Source: Pigoraptor vietnamica
Taxonomy: Eukaryota > Opisthokonta > Filasterea
Assembly: GCA_943704525.1 (NCBI GenBank)
Contig: CALSCQ010003028.1
Coordinates: 1 to 58,790 of the forward strand
Direction of reading: 5' to 3'
DNA length: 58,790 nucleotides
Of the stretch, positions 21,157 to 33,700 are shown in pieces (within the stretch, counting starts at the first letter, position 1; each line of letters begins with the position of its first letter). The translations under genes and the position numbers were made by a program. The notes under the pieces were generated by a model. The model had not been told where the DNA came from and did not search any database. It was given only the letters and a program-made list of their open reading frames with translations.

Positions 21157-23830
21157 TCAAGGAAGCGCAGAGGACGATAATGTCTGCGTGGGTGCCTCGC
21201 TCATCGTGGAAACGCGCAAGCTCGGCGCCGCAGCGGCCGCGTCGTTCGACGTCGACGCGCGCATGCTGGGGATCTGCGCGGACACATCCACAACTCCGGG
21301 CAGTGCGGCCGCAGAAGCGCTTGGAGTGGCACCTTCTGCTGCGTGCTCAGCGTCACGGGGTAACGACGACCCAAATCCGAAGGCGCTGCACGGCGGACCA
21401 TCGATTGAGAAAAGGAAGAGGCGCAAGTCCTTGAGTGGGTCACGCGCACACGAGAACGCATACGTTGGCACTTCTACTAAGTGAAAGAAGAACAAGGACG
21501 CAGATCGATCGTGAGGCAGCGTGCACACACCTCGGCATGCGTGGACCGCACACTATGTAGCAAAAATTCGCAAAACAGCTGCCGACGCTGTACGGGTTGT
21601 GCGCGTCACGCCCAAAGGGCTGCTTGATCTGAGGAAGAATCGCATCAAAAAAAATGAGCACGCGACAACAACAGCCGGGAAACGACATCGCAATAGGAGA
21701 AAGTCTTCACGCCGTTTGCGACAGCGAGGGGTCATGTCGGGTGTGTGCGGTGCATACGTGACGAACGAACAGAAGCATCCGCTGAGGCCCACCTCCTCGT
21801 TTGTCGTCTGGTTGGTGCACGTGAGATAGGCGTGGAAGCCCGCAAGGCCCACGACGGACCACATCGCAAGGAACGCAAAGCCCCCTATCACGATGGTGGA
21901 GAGGGATGGGCAGCAGGGAGGGCAGCGCGGGAGAGGCACTTGCGGTCAAGGAATGCACGCATGCTTGCAACAGACCAGTCGCACGCAGGCAGAAAATGAT
22001 TGAGGGATCGGCGTAGGAGTGCGCGTGGGCGTGTCCCGATGGTGATGGCGTCTTCAGAGTCGCTGAGTGAACGATTAAGAAGTGTGTTGGCGTGCGAGTG
22101 CGCGAATCACACACATGTCGAATGCGAAATTCGTCGCGTTTTCGACCGCACTAACGCAACGGCTGCAATGTAACGGCGCGGATATCTCATGGGCGAGTGC
22201 TGGACAGCCTTGAGGAAGGGCGACGAGTGGTGCGGGTCCTCGTCCTCCACCTCCTTCGTCTTCTTGTACAGCATGACGGCGCACGACGCGACGATGCACA
22301 GGCTGAGGGCCGCCACGCTCGCGACGAAGAGAAAGAACGTGCGGTAATTGCGCTCGCCGATGCAGTTGCACACCTGCGGCACAGCAGTCGCAGCGGGCGT
22401 CACCCGCGTCAGATAGGAGTGGGTCCCCCTTCTCTTTCTCTGGTGGCTAAACAGGGCTCCCAACAATTTGAGGGACGATACATAAAAGAAAGAAGAAGAA
22501 GACACGGCGGAGTGCACGCACCCAAGGGCAGTGGTGGTCGAAGCGAGCTGCGCAACGGAAACAAAGGGGAAAGGAGGATTACAATTGTGCGGCAAAAGCG
22601 AGTCACGGTTGTCAAAAGTCATATCGGCACGGATGAGCGTGGGACACACAGTTCGTGTCAGACATAGGCGTTGAATCCCATCGACTCTCCTCCGAGGTCA
22701 CCGTGCTCGACCAGGCGACCGGCTANNNNNNNNNNGTGGGGGGGGGGGGGGGGGAGGAGAGAGAGAAAGGCCGCCTCCACTTGAGTTCCACCCACCGACG
22801 CAGTTGTCGCACGTCGAACAGTGCGACGCGCGCGGCGGCCGGAATATCTTGCACGTGAAGCAGTACTTGAGGGTGACGCGGTGCCCGTTCACAATGACGT
22901 CCTTCTGACGCGGCTTCGGGACGTAGGCGGCAGGCGAGACGCCCAGATCGACAGGCGCTGAGGGACGGTGCCGAGAGCTCGTGTGAGGAATTGTTGCAAT
23001 TGCGCGCGCACACACACACCCCAAAGACGCACGCCACACACACACACATTATGCGCTTAGACATACACGCAGCAGTACATACGCAAACTGCGACAGTACG
23101 CACGCCACACACACACACATTATGCGCTTAGACATACACGCAGCAGTACATACGCAAACTGCGACAGTCCGCCACCCTCACGGAAGTCACACACACACAC
23201 ACACACACACACACCACACACACACACGTGCATTTCCAACACCGGCCACTTCGGCACGGAGTGATACCCACTGCCATCCTCTTGGCTTTCATCGACATCC
23301 GAGCGCGGTATGATGCCCGGATCGCTGAACGCGGTCGTAAAGAGAAAGAAGAGGGTTGATATGGTGAGATAGCCCGCGACGACGGGGAGTGCGGGCGACA
23401 CGTGCGACCAGAGGTATGGCGCCCTGCGTTGGGAAGTCGAATCGACTAAGCGCAAGCACACAACAATGACACGTACGCCTTGAGGAACCTCCTGCGCATC
23501 AACAGCGGGGTTAACCACACAGAATCCGAACTCAACACACATCATCTAAAGTGAGGCCACAATATAAAGCGTACGAACGAACACAATTCAGGCTCCCGCG
23601 GGACATGCGCAAACTTCGCAAAGTGATTTCACGTCCACCCACTCAAAGCCAAAGAAGAGGCCGCAGGGGACGACAATCAGCGCGACCGTGAGCGCGAGCA
23701 CGTGCACATCCGGCGACGTCACGAGGCGACCGCCGCACAGCACGCGGCTTCGGCCATTGTACGCGCGCCACTTTCGCTCCGTCTCGGGCATGCGGATTAG
23801 CTGATAGTCGGACCCTCGCCGTGGCGGCAT
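21157..23830 (-). CDS. DHHC palmitoyltransferase, ZDHHC9/14/18 group
   Basis: Eight exons (23830-23643, 23423-23272, 22957-22796, 22547-22522, 22373-22175, 21884-21793, 21628-21531, 21385-21157) give about 381 residues. The enzyme S-acylates cysteines on membrane proteins, usually at the Golgi. Order: [10 protein letters not shown] and a first membrane span, second span ending FSDPGIIPR, then the cysteine-rich domain [17 protein letters not shown] with CDNC, FDHHCPW (catalytic Cys174), [10 protein letters not shown], two more spans, TTNEE, NPYS and CGPRMP, all as in human ZDHHC9. After DHHCPWV a Cys replaces the usual Gly/Asn. The DHHC core is a 26-nt exon. The exon 5 donor (GTTACA) is uncertain. 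The last exon was placed at a pyrimidine-rich acceptor and codes a Ser/Ala-rich tail. Intron 3 holds an assembly gap. Confidence 0.88.
22726..22735. other. Assembly gap (10 N)
   Basis: Ten undetermined bases followed by a GTGGGG and poly-G run lie inside intron 3 of the palmitoyltransferase. The true gap length is unknown; the flanking exons still join in frame. Confidence 0.98.
23028..23169. repeat. 71-bp tandem duplication in palmitoyltransferase intron 2
   Basis: Two almost perfect copies (23028-23098, 23099-23169), each with a CA run, then ATTATGCGCTTAGACATACA and CGCAAACTGCGACAGT. The intron also holds a longer CA run just beyond (23189-23228). Confidence 0.9.
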
Positions 23831-24291
23831 TTACAAGTATCCACGTCCCAGAAACACACTTCCCCCCTCTGCTTCGCTCTTCGTCTCGGGATTGCCCACA
23901 CGTGCGTCGTGCGCCCTACCCACGGCGGCACACTTGAACTGGGCGACTAAGGGACACTTCTACACAGGCCACAGATGCGCCTGACACTACGACGCGCCCA
24001 CTTGTCTTCGAAAGGGACGGGAATGCGCGCGACGAAGAACCACCACTGAAATCAACGGCCCATGCAAAGCAAAACACATGTCGGCGTGTTGGTGCGACGC
24101 GTGAGTACCCCTGGTGCGACGTATGTGTGCTCTCGTTCGGATCAGCTGCGGGCACCCAAATCAGATAGCCGACTTTTCACAACACAATTCAATGTATTGC
24201 AATTCACGAGTCCCGGCCAATTCTAACCCCCACCATTGACTAATCCGCCACTCAGTCTGCCAGCGCAGTCCACTCGGCCGGCACTTCGTCG
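23831..24291. promoter_or_regulatory. Intergenic: palmitoyltransferase promoter and NFX1 3' end
   Basis: 461 bp between two minus-strand genes. It should hold the palmitoyltransferase promoter and the NFX1 3' UTR. I see no gene in it. Confidence 0.45.
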
Positions 24292-27200
24292 CTACTGGTC
24301 GTCAACGGCAGCACCAGATCCCGCGTCCGCCTTCTTCTCCGTCTCTTCAACGTCGTCGTCCCATGCGTCCGGAACCTCGCGATCATTCGCCACGAGCGGC
24401 GCAGGCGCAACAACAGGCGTGGCGTTCGAAGAAGGCTCACTCCCGGCGCGAGTCTCCGGTCGCGATGACAGCGGGGACCACGAACTCCCACCCATTTCAC
24501 CGCACAGTTCAGCCACATCGGGCCAGTCCCATGCGTTTCGCGTCTTGCTCTGCGGAGCCGTGACTTCGACGGGTGCATGCTTCGTCGCGCTCGCCTGCAC
24601 GAACCGCGCCGTGGACGCGTACGTGGAACAGAACGCCGCGAGGGTCGATAGCAGCACGGGGGGAACGGCCGACCGCTGCGGCATTGCGCCGACTTCGACG
24701 CTGCGATTCGGCTCCGGATCGATGCTCTCTGCATTGAGGCGATACGCCTCGGCGAGCTCGTGGGCGACGCGCCGGTTGGTTTGGTTCATGACGGGCAGGC
24801 GGTGGCGGCGGGGCTGGTTGTCGTCGCGGGCGCGTGCACACAGCGTCGCGTACTCGCGCTCGAGATACTCGACAAGCCGCTTACCGCTCTCCGACCCTTT
24901 GGCATACTGAAAGAGGAACTCGGAGAACGGTGGAGGTGGCAACGCGGACACGTTCGCGTCCTCGATTTCGAGCGCGGCCGCAAGCCGGCGATTGCGCTCG
25001 GTAGCCGCGCACACGCCGTCGCACTCGAGGGCGGCGTTGGGACGGAGCGCGAGCTTCGCGGAGACGTCGTCCCCGCTCTTTCCGGCGCTCATCGCAAGGG
25101 CCGCCGACAGAGACTCTCGCGCGTCGACTGCGTCCGCGCACGGCATCTTCGAAGCCATGCGACCACACATGCACGTGACGGGCACGGCGTGCTTGCACGC
25201 GCGGCTGTCCGTCGGGCATGGCTGTCCGGGATGGCAGCGCAAGGGACACGGGTGTCCGCAACGTGTGAGCGGGAGGTTGCAGCGTGCGCAGCAACTGGCG
25301 GGCGCAGCATCCGACTCGCCAGGGCCAGAACGCGCAACGATTGATGCAGCAGTGACGGGCGTCTGGACGTCGGGCTGCTTGGGTTCCTGGCAAGGGCCGC
25401 CGTGGCACGTGCGTCGGCACTTGTGGACGCCGCACGAGAGCGGCTTGGCGCATTCGTTGCCGCACGACACCTCCTGGATGTGGCAGGGAACGGTTTTGCG
25501 CGCTCCGTGGCCGCCAACGCAGGGCCGCTGCACGAGGACCGTGCACGGCGGGCAGTTCGCATCAGAGTGGCAATTGTGCATGACTGCATAGAGGACGGAA
25601 GGAGAAAAAGTCAGTACGTGCACACATCCCCACATCCCTCTCCTTAAGCGACAAGCGATACAGAGACGCCAATCCCACCTGGGTGCTGGGTGCACGCGTG
25701 CTCCCTATTGCATGGCATGTTGCATAAAGGTGGCGGCGTACCGCACGGCACCGGCGGCAGAATCACCGCGTTGCCGCAGCGGCACGACACTTCCTGGAAG
25801 TCCGCGCGGATGCAGCGGTCGCAGTGGCCCTTGTGGCACAGCATCTCGCAGTTGTGGTGCCCGCAACGGAGACGCTTGCCGCACACAAGCGTGCACAGGT
25901 GCGCGGGATCGTCGGGACCCTTCCCCGGGCAGCAACGGTTGTTGCACTGGTGGCGTCCGCACGACCGCATCGAGCTGCACACGCGCGCGCAAGGGGGAGC
26001 GGTGAGCGGCTCGCCGGCTGCACGGTCGGCGCAGCGCACGAGTGCGCTGGTGGACCCGCACGCGCACGTCGCCACGAGGCTCTCGTCGCAGGGCGGGCAC
26101 GGGCCGTCGTGGCACCGCGCCTTGCACGTGTGGAGTGGGCCATCACCAGTGTCGCACGCGAGGGGCCGGCCACAGACGCCGCCACACTTCGGCACAGGGT
26201 CGGTGCACGACATACGGGGCTTTGCAAGGAGAACGTCGAGCGAGACCGAACCGCACGGGCACGTGTGAACAGCGGTGGGGTCCATCGGACATGCGCCGCA
26301 ACCGCCCGCGTGACAGCGCCGCTCACACGCGTGCTTTCCGCACGACAACAGCCCCGAGCACAGCGAGCCGCAAGAGTAGTGGCCGGGATCCTTCTTGACA
26401 TTGGGCGATGTGTCAGGCGTCCCCGTGCCGCACGCCGCGTCACGTGTTGTTGCCCCGCAGTAGCACTTCTGGACTTCGCGCACGGCGCAATCGGGGCAAG
26501 GGCCGTCGTGACACACCAGCGTGCAGGTGTGTCGCCCACACGCCAGGCTCTTCCCGCACACCTTCGAGCAGCTCCACACGCCCGAGTTATCGCTGCAACG
26601 AGTGCGACGGTTGTGCTTTCCACAGCCGCACTGCTGCTGCACGCTCACGAGACAGGGAGGGCAGGGCCCCGGGTGACAGGGAATCGAGCACCGGTGGGTG
26701 CAGCGCACGTCCTGTCGACGCTTGAGGCAAGCCTCACCGCAGCCTGCGCAAGCGGGATAGCGACCCGTTACATCGATGCAGAGACAAGAAGAAAAGGCAC
26801 AAAGGAAACTTAGACAGTAATGTGCCGCGCATACTCACTGTGCGGCGTGATATACGGGTTCCACTCGGGCTCTCGGACCTTGCCACAGAAGCACCTATAG
26901 TTGATGTGCCGCTGCGACGACGGCGCTTGGCATCCGGGGCAGCGCCACGCTTCCTTCTTGTTACCGCTCGCTGGGAAAAACGGATTTGTCAAAACGCGTT
27001 GCATGAGAGGCACGGCGACATTAGGCAGAACATTAAGCAGAGCACGCACGTACCATCGGGTTGCAGCGACGATGCAGCCCACTTTTGCACGCAGCGGAGG
27101 TGAAAGACGGCATAGCAGCACGCACACGAGTATACCGCGTCGCGCTTGCGGACGACATCGCAGCACACCATGCACTCGCTCGACTCGGCCGTCAACGCCT

Positions 27201-28062
27201 CGATGAGCTCCGCCGTACGATCACCCACTGGCGCCACTGCTTCTTCCCGCCGTCCACGTCCCCGAGCACTCGGGTGCTGCGCGCGGCCACCCCGCACTGC
27301 ACCGTCCGCCGGCATGCCACTTGCGGGCACGCCGCGACCCACGGGAATACGCGCCTTGTTCCCCTCGGCACGACTGTGGGACGCCTTGCCGGGTGACGAC
27401 GGCCCGGGAGATGGCGATTCTTCAACGGCGGGTACTTTCGGACCCACGGCGTCCGGAGTGAACGGCGCCGCCGACGCCGAGAGAAGCGACTTGAGCGGCG
27501 CTTGCGGACTCGGCGTTTCCACAGCGACCGTTACGCCGTCCACAGCACCGTCCCCCGAAGCCCGTTCGTCAGGCACCGACGAGGGTTCCGCAACACGCTG
27601 CAGCAACGTTACTTGGCCATGCCCACGCCCGCGCCCACGTGCGTCGCCACCCCGTCCACGCCCGCGACCGCGCCCACGGCCCCTCTCACGTCCGCTATCC
27701 CGACCTTCGCCTTCAATCGCAGAAATGGGCGTAGATTCATCCAAATGTGCAGGCTCGGCGGACTCGACATCGTTGTCGCCTCGACTCGCCGCGGAACTAT
27801 GGGCGCCCCTTCCGCGGCCTCGCCCACGACCACGTGCGCGTCCACGACCCCTCTCGCGGGATGCCTCACTCCCAGCCTGCATCTCCGCGCCGCCCACGCC
27901 GTCTTGCGCTGGATTTTCTGTTAGTGGAACACGCGCTCCACCGCGTGCGCCCCCTCGTCCTCTTCGCTGGCCGCGACCGCGCTGACCTTCGGAAGGCACG
28001 CCCGCACTCGCCATCTCCGCCTGCGCGACGGGGTAGAACATGACACCGTCGGCGTCCGCCAT
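24292..28062 (-). CDS. NFX1: NF-X1-type zinc finger protein (RING, NFX1 repeats, R3H)
   Basis: Four exons (28062-27054, 26970-26839, 26743-25679, 25583-24292) give 1,165 residues; human NFX1 has 1,120. NFX1 proteins are nuclear, with an atypical RING E3 module and transcription or RNA roles. The N-terminus is RGG/GRGR-rich (about residues 25-165), typical of RNA binding. A RING/PHD-like module starts near residue 297 (CMVCCDVV, HLRCVQKW, WRCPGCQ). HSCGEACLKRRQDVRC opens a long row of NFX1 fingers with C-x-H/C spacing (CGRHTCTLVCHDGPCPDC, CGKHACERRCHAGGC, CGHHNCEMLCHKGHC). An R3H domain lies near 965-1035 (LPVMNQTNRRVAHELAEAY then DPEPNRSVEV), which binds single-stranded nucleic acid. The C-terminus is acidic. 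The start is the first ATG before the RGG tract. Head-to-head with the F-box gene. Confidence 0.93.
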
Positions 28063-28324
28063 TCTCTCTCTCTCTCTGTCTTACTTTCTCGCTCTCTTCT
28101 GTTAGTTACGCCGCGTTTTTTTTTTGAAGATTTCCGAAGAAGGAGCAATTATTGACGCGGTTTCGCGAGACGTTTTCGCTGTGTGTCACGCCGCGCATTG
28201 CGACAGTCGCCGAGCGTGACGTCACGGAGATGGATCGCTCAAATATCCTCAACAACAACTTTTTTCATCGCCAATATTCGTGTGTGTTTTTCCTCACCCT
28301 CGAGTGAAGTTTCGTCGACGACCA
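28063..28324. promoter_or_regulatory. Short divergent promoter, NFX1 / F-box-ankyrin locus
   Basis: 262 bp between opposed start codons, with a CT-rich stretch next to the NFX1 start (28064-28102) and a nine-base T run near 28119. It is the shortest head-to-head spacing in the window. Confidence 0.5.
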
Positions 28325-30523
28325 ATGGACGTCTCGGAGGGCGCGAGCGACGTGTCGCTTCTTCTCGACTTGTCGGAGGAGGTGCTCGTCCACATCGTCA
28401 AGCTCGCGCGCTTCACGCTGACGGACGTTGGACACCTCCGAGCGACGTGCAAGCGCCTCTACGATTTCCTCAATCGCATTCGCGACACGGTCGTCAATGA
28501 CAGCGTCGTCGGCGATTTGTCGCGGTATCGCCCGTACGGGTACTGGAACATTGACCTGGCGGCGAAGAGCGGGCACCTCGAGGTGATTCAGCTGCTCCAC
28601 GAGGACGAGGTCAAGCGGGGTCGTTTTACGCACTGTTCGAACGAGGCGATCAAGTTTGCGCTCGAGCGAGGGGACTGAGACGTGTTTGCTTTCATCGCCC
28701 GCAACCGTTGCGAGGTTTTTGCGTCGCCAACAGGCAGCAACTTCATATACTATCCGCTTCGAAGCGCGCCTGTTAACGTCCTTCGGTCTGTGTGGCCGTT
28801 TGAGAACCTCGCGCGCGAGCAACTGTCCCTTCTTGTCGACGAAATCCCATCGTTCGTCAACCTCGAGGCGCTCGATGTTCTCCTATCCGCAATTATTGTC
28901 GGAGATGCTCGTTTAGTTTGGCGCGTACTCGAGGTCGCTGTCTTTCCGGACCCGCCTGCTCGTTCGCTCATTGACCTTGTTGGTTCTGCGGTCGAGTGCT
29001 ATAATGCCAGCGTCGACGGGTCAACGATCCTTGATCTCGTCCTTGGCGCATGCAGGTCGCAGCGGCTCGACGAAGAGGGCATCTCGTTTGCGCTCTTGTG
29101 TGCAGCGTATTCGATTGAGCGTTTTGATGTGGAGGTCGCGCATTCGCGCGCCCGTATCGATGTGAGCAAACTCTCCTTCAACAGGAAGTGTAAACTTGCG
29201 ACTGCGGCAGCACGGGGGCGACACAAGCCAGAACTCGCACGCCTTCGCGAACTGGGTGTGTCGTGTACCGTGGCGTTTGGGACGCACGAGGACATCTTGC
29301 GGGGTCGGGCGGCAGGACACTTTCTCGACTGCTTTCTGCACGGCGACTACGATGCAGCGGCGGCTGTCGCGCCTTTGCTCACCACAGCCCGTATTTGTCG
29401 TGTGGCGTGGACCATGCTGCAACTCGGGAGACTGGACGTGCTGCGGTGGATGAACGAACGCGACCTCCTCAAGGAGAGCCGGGCCCTCGCGTTCTTCGAG
29501 GATGGTAGCGGCGACCTGGAAACATTGGAGCTGATCAAGGAGTTCTCCCTCCGCCTGTCGCCGGTTGTTCTCACGCAGGACATCGTCGATTTCGTCTTGT
29601 CGGTCATTCGGAAGTACCGCGTTAAAGGCGCCATGCCGCTTATCGCCGCCATGTGGATCGCGCCCGTCGTCGCGCGTGGGGATGCCTCGCTGCTTCGTCA
29701 CCTGTGCGAGTCGGTCGACGTTGCCACCGTCTACTCGTTTGATGGTCTGTACCGCGCGCAAAACGTGAACGTCGCCGTTGCGGAGGGGCACTTTGCGGTG
29801 GTCGAGTACATGCGTGAATGCGCGGCGCACTCCCATTCGCGACACGGAGCGGTCGCGTGAGGCAAAGTGGTACCACCCTGAAAGCCGCCCCTTCAACTTG
29901 AGCGGAGCGCTCGAGATAGTTGTGCGCGGCGGCCATTACGCGCTGGCTCGCATGCTCGCCCGACGGTTGCCCGGTCAGGGTGCGACTCGGACGAGTGCAG
30001 TTGCGTCGAGGCGGTGGCGTCTCATTCATTGGATGCTGAGCCGCGACACTTCGGCGCCGTCGACGGAAGATCTCCAGTCCGCGCTGCTGGCGGCAGTTTC
30101 TGACGGTCGACTCGAGCTAGTTCGCTGGTTCGAGGAGAGCTATCCGCGCGTTTTGCAAGGCATTGAGCCGCGACGCGTGGCCGGATGCCTTCAGGCTGTG
30201 CCGGCGATATGGCGTTCTGGCGCGCCTTTCTCGAATCGTATGCGGTATTTCGGATCGAACCGTCTATTGATGTCACGTGCTACGACACGTTTGTCATTGA
30301 ACGGGCGCTGGGGTTCGATCTCCTCAGACGCCCGCTATGTCTCCCACGCTGGGCAAACATGGGGCGAAGGGACGTGCTTCAGGCGGCGATCTATTTTCGG
30401 GTGCCCGTGTCAGGGACCAAGGATCACGTGTCCTCTTCGCTCGATCTGTGGAAGAACCTCTCGTTGAAGCAGTGGTTGTTTGGGGCGTTGGATGCAGGCA
30501 AATTCGTTCGCTCCCCAGAGTAA
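28325..30523 (+). pseudogene. Broken F-box / ankyrin-like repeat gene, giant-virus style
   Basis: The locus opens with an F-box-like segment (LDLSEEVLVHIVKLA, LRATCKRLYDFLNRI) and continues for about 2 kb with helical repeats of degenerate ankyrin type (LAAKSGHLEVIQLL, NVAVAEGHFAVVEYM, ALEIVVRGGHYALARMLA, VSDGRLELVRWFEESYP). This layout, an N-terminal F-box and many weak ankyrin repeats in an intronless gene, is common in amoeba-infecting giant viruses and in some protists. It shows about three interruptions and looks decayed. It could be an old virus-derived copy or a dead host gene; sequencing error is not excluded. No intron is evident, unlike all its neighbours. Similar codon use to the neighbours suggests it is not very recent. 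Confidence 0.65.
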
Positions 30524-30728
30524 AAGTCTTCGTACGCATGCCCCGGCATGCTCCCAGGACCTGTTACACGTTGTTACTCGTGTTACCTCCACGTGTTGCA
30601 TGATGAAGCGTTGACAGCCCAGACGTTGCCCTCTCTGCTCGGCTCAATCAAGGTACACCATTTCTCGCACTTGTGTGTTGTGTCTCTGCGGACACCCGAC
30701 ACGACGATTCGCGCGTCCCTCGCGCAAG

Positions 30729-33700
30729 ATGAGCGCACAAGAGCTGAAGGAGCGTGGCAACGCCGCCCTCCAAAAGGGCGACGCGGCCGCAGCTCACATG
30801 CTCTACAGGTGCGCTTCGTCGTTGTCTCTCGCTCCTCAGTGGAGCCGATTGATAGGCGTGCGCGGTTTAAGACGACCCGGCATCCGTTCTCTTCTAGACC
30901 ACCGTTTGAGATGAATGACACGGATCCACTCACACCACACTTCCCCCCTTTTTTGCGCACGCAGCCGCGCCGTTGAACTCGAGCCAAACAACCACATACT
31001 CTGGGCCAATCGCTCCGCCGCCGCATTCTCCATGGGCGAGTACGCGAGCGCCCTCTCGGATGCGCGGCGCGCGACCACCATCTGCCCGTCGTACGTGAAG
31101 GGGTACACACGTAAGGGCCAGTGCCTGCTGGCGCTCGGTCGCCCCCACGAGGCGCTGCTTGTCTTCTTCAATGCCCTGACGCAGGATCCCAACAACACGT
31201 TTGCACGCACCCGCATTGAAGAGTGCATGACTGCGCTTCCCCACGCACGCTTCAAGCCCGCCCTCGACCACTGCTTGCGCGCTGTTCAGCTGCGCTACGG
31301 GGGAGGCGCCGATGCCAGGAAGGAGCGGTGGCTGCGCGCGATGACGCCCTCGCAACGCAGTGCCATTCTGAAGAAGGGCCTGGCGAGCAGCGAGGGCTCG
31401 GCGCTGCGCCTGTCCAAGGCGCGTACGGACGAGTGGGCTTTGACGTTTTGCGACGACGTCACGGCGTATAGCGCGGCCGTTGCGTCCATGCGCGTGTTTG
31501 AGACTGTGGACAACGCCGTGGAGGTGCTGTCGTACGACATATGCTCCCTGCCACGCGTCGGCGTTGTGGACAAGAAGGCGCTCGAAGGCCTGTTGCCGGT
31601 CTGGGCGATGGCGCGCGACTGGTGCCTGCGCGACCTCCCCAACGTTGTGCGCGAAGACGATCTCTCGTTGCCCGAGTGCGCTGCCTTGTGCTGCGGTGCC
31701 TTTGCCGCCTTCGAGGGTGCGCTGCAGGTGCAGTACGCCAAGCGAGACGGCACAGCGGGTGCGGACGCCGGAACCCCTCAACGCACGGCGGGCGGCGCGA
31801 ATTCGGCGAAGAGTCCGACGGAGCACAGCGTCAAGAGCAAGTCGTCGGGGCCGCACTGCGCGTCGTGTCCCTCCTTCCCTGATGTGAGCGTCAAGGCGAT
31901 GAAATACCCCGGCGATGCCAGTGATTTGAAGAGGCTCAGCCCACCCGAGAGTGCCGATTTGACGTGAGTCTCGTCGGCTTTTGTACTGCGCGTGCATGTG
32001 TTTTGTGCTCTTTCTTCGCTTGTGCGTGCGCGTGAGTACCTGTGTGAGACTGGCATGTTGTTGCGATGTGTGTACATGAGAAGTATGATGCCTTGCTTGG
32101 GTCGGCACGCGCTTTCCACGCCTCATACATTGCCGCGCCACCTCTCCCACTGCCCGCAGTGATTCGATGGTCCGCAACACCTTCGTGAAGGCGTCGCTCG
32201 ACCCCTCCCTCGCCAAAACCCTCCCGATGCCTCTCCTGGAGCGCCTCTGCGCGTCCGCGCAAGGCAACCCACTCCACGGCGACGCTGTTCTTGTTTGTCT
32301 CGGTACGGCCGCCCTCCACGCCGTCTCGCATTTCCTCCTCCTTTCCCCCCCGCCCCCCCTTTCCTTCTCACACCAAAGATGGCTTCTACCGTGTGTCAGA
32401 ACTTCTTCGCTTTGCGTACCGTTTGCCGAGCCCCCGCTCTTCTTTTCGATCTCAATTATTTTCGCGTGTCGCCATGCACTTGGGATAACCATACGTTTGC
32501 ATGCCTTTTGCGGGCTTCTTCCTATTCTGCGTTTGCCCTTCCCCATCCCTAACTGCTTGCGTCGGATTGACTGGTTGCTTTCGCAGCGCTTGCAAACGCC
32601 GCGGAGCACGCACGCGAGCTGGTCCTATCGGAGGGCGTTGCCAAGGCTCTCGTCGCTTTTCTTCAGGACGTGCGCCCTGCGCCCCTGGTCGCTCAGGCGA
32701 TTGCGAACGTGTTGGGCACGAATGCGCCCAACGTGGAACTCATGGCGCGGTGTGGCGCATTTCCTGCGATCGAGAAGATGCTGTCTCAGATCGACCTCGA
32801 CGGTAGCGCTGCGAACGCCCCGGGACTTTCGGTGTGGGAGCACCTCGCGCGCGGTCTCGGCAACGCCGCCGTTGTGGCTTGGCGTGCCGCGCGTGCGAAT
32901 ATCGTACAGACGGGATGTGCGTCGCTGCTTTTGTCTGCCGCGAAGCGGGACGGGCAGCCGGTGGCGACTGCTGCTGCCGCTCACGCCGCGCTCGTGCACG
33001 TGATGGGGGAGCAGCCGGCGGTCCCTCCTAGCGGCACCGGTGGTCTCGATGCGCTTTTTGACATTTCGACCAGCGCGCGCGGCCGCAAGCAGCTAGGGCT
33101 GGGAATGCCATGGCCGAAGGAGAAGTTGACGATGGAGGACGCGCGGGGGGAGTGGTTCATGTTCAGGCCTGACCAGAAGGGTGCGTCATTTGTGTGTGCG
33201 TGGTGAGAGTCTCTTATGTTCCATACTGACACGCACGCACGCACACGCATACACGCATGCACACTGGCAGGCATCGTTATTTTGTTCTCCGCGACGTACA
33301 TCGATCCCCTCGATTCGTGGATATACGTGGACTTTCTCTTCAACTGCAAGACGAGTCACCTGCGTAACACGGTGCTTGTCCTGTCGACCGAGGCGAATGT
33401 GCGCGCGCGCTTCGATGCGCTCTTCGCCGAGCGCGGCATGCACCTCCGTCTCAGCGAGATGTGTCACATCACTCCCGAAGCGGCCGTGTGCCTCGTGCGC
33501 ACCGCCTTCGCGTGCACGCCGTACGAACTTGACAATAATGCTAAGCAGGGTCTCGAACTCGTGAACGCGTTGTCGTTGAGGGGTGAGTTGGTTCTGTTGC
33601 ACTGGACGTTGCCCTATCAGTCTGCCCAACTCTCCCGCACAGGAATGTGCATACATACGCGCAGCGGCTATCCTTCGTTCCTGCCCCCTGTTTCTAATGC

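Noticed and set aside
21440-21476. Alternative last exon of the palmitoyltransferase, ending CVLVCA
   Set aside because: A nearer TAG acceptor gives a short tail, but the downstream TGCAG acceptor has a better pyrimidine tract and yields a Ser-rich tail like other ZDHHC9/14/18 proteins. It remains possible.
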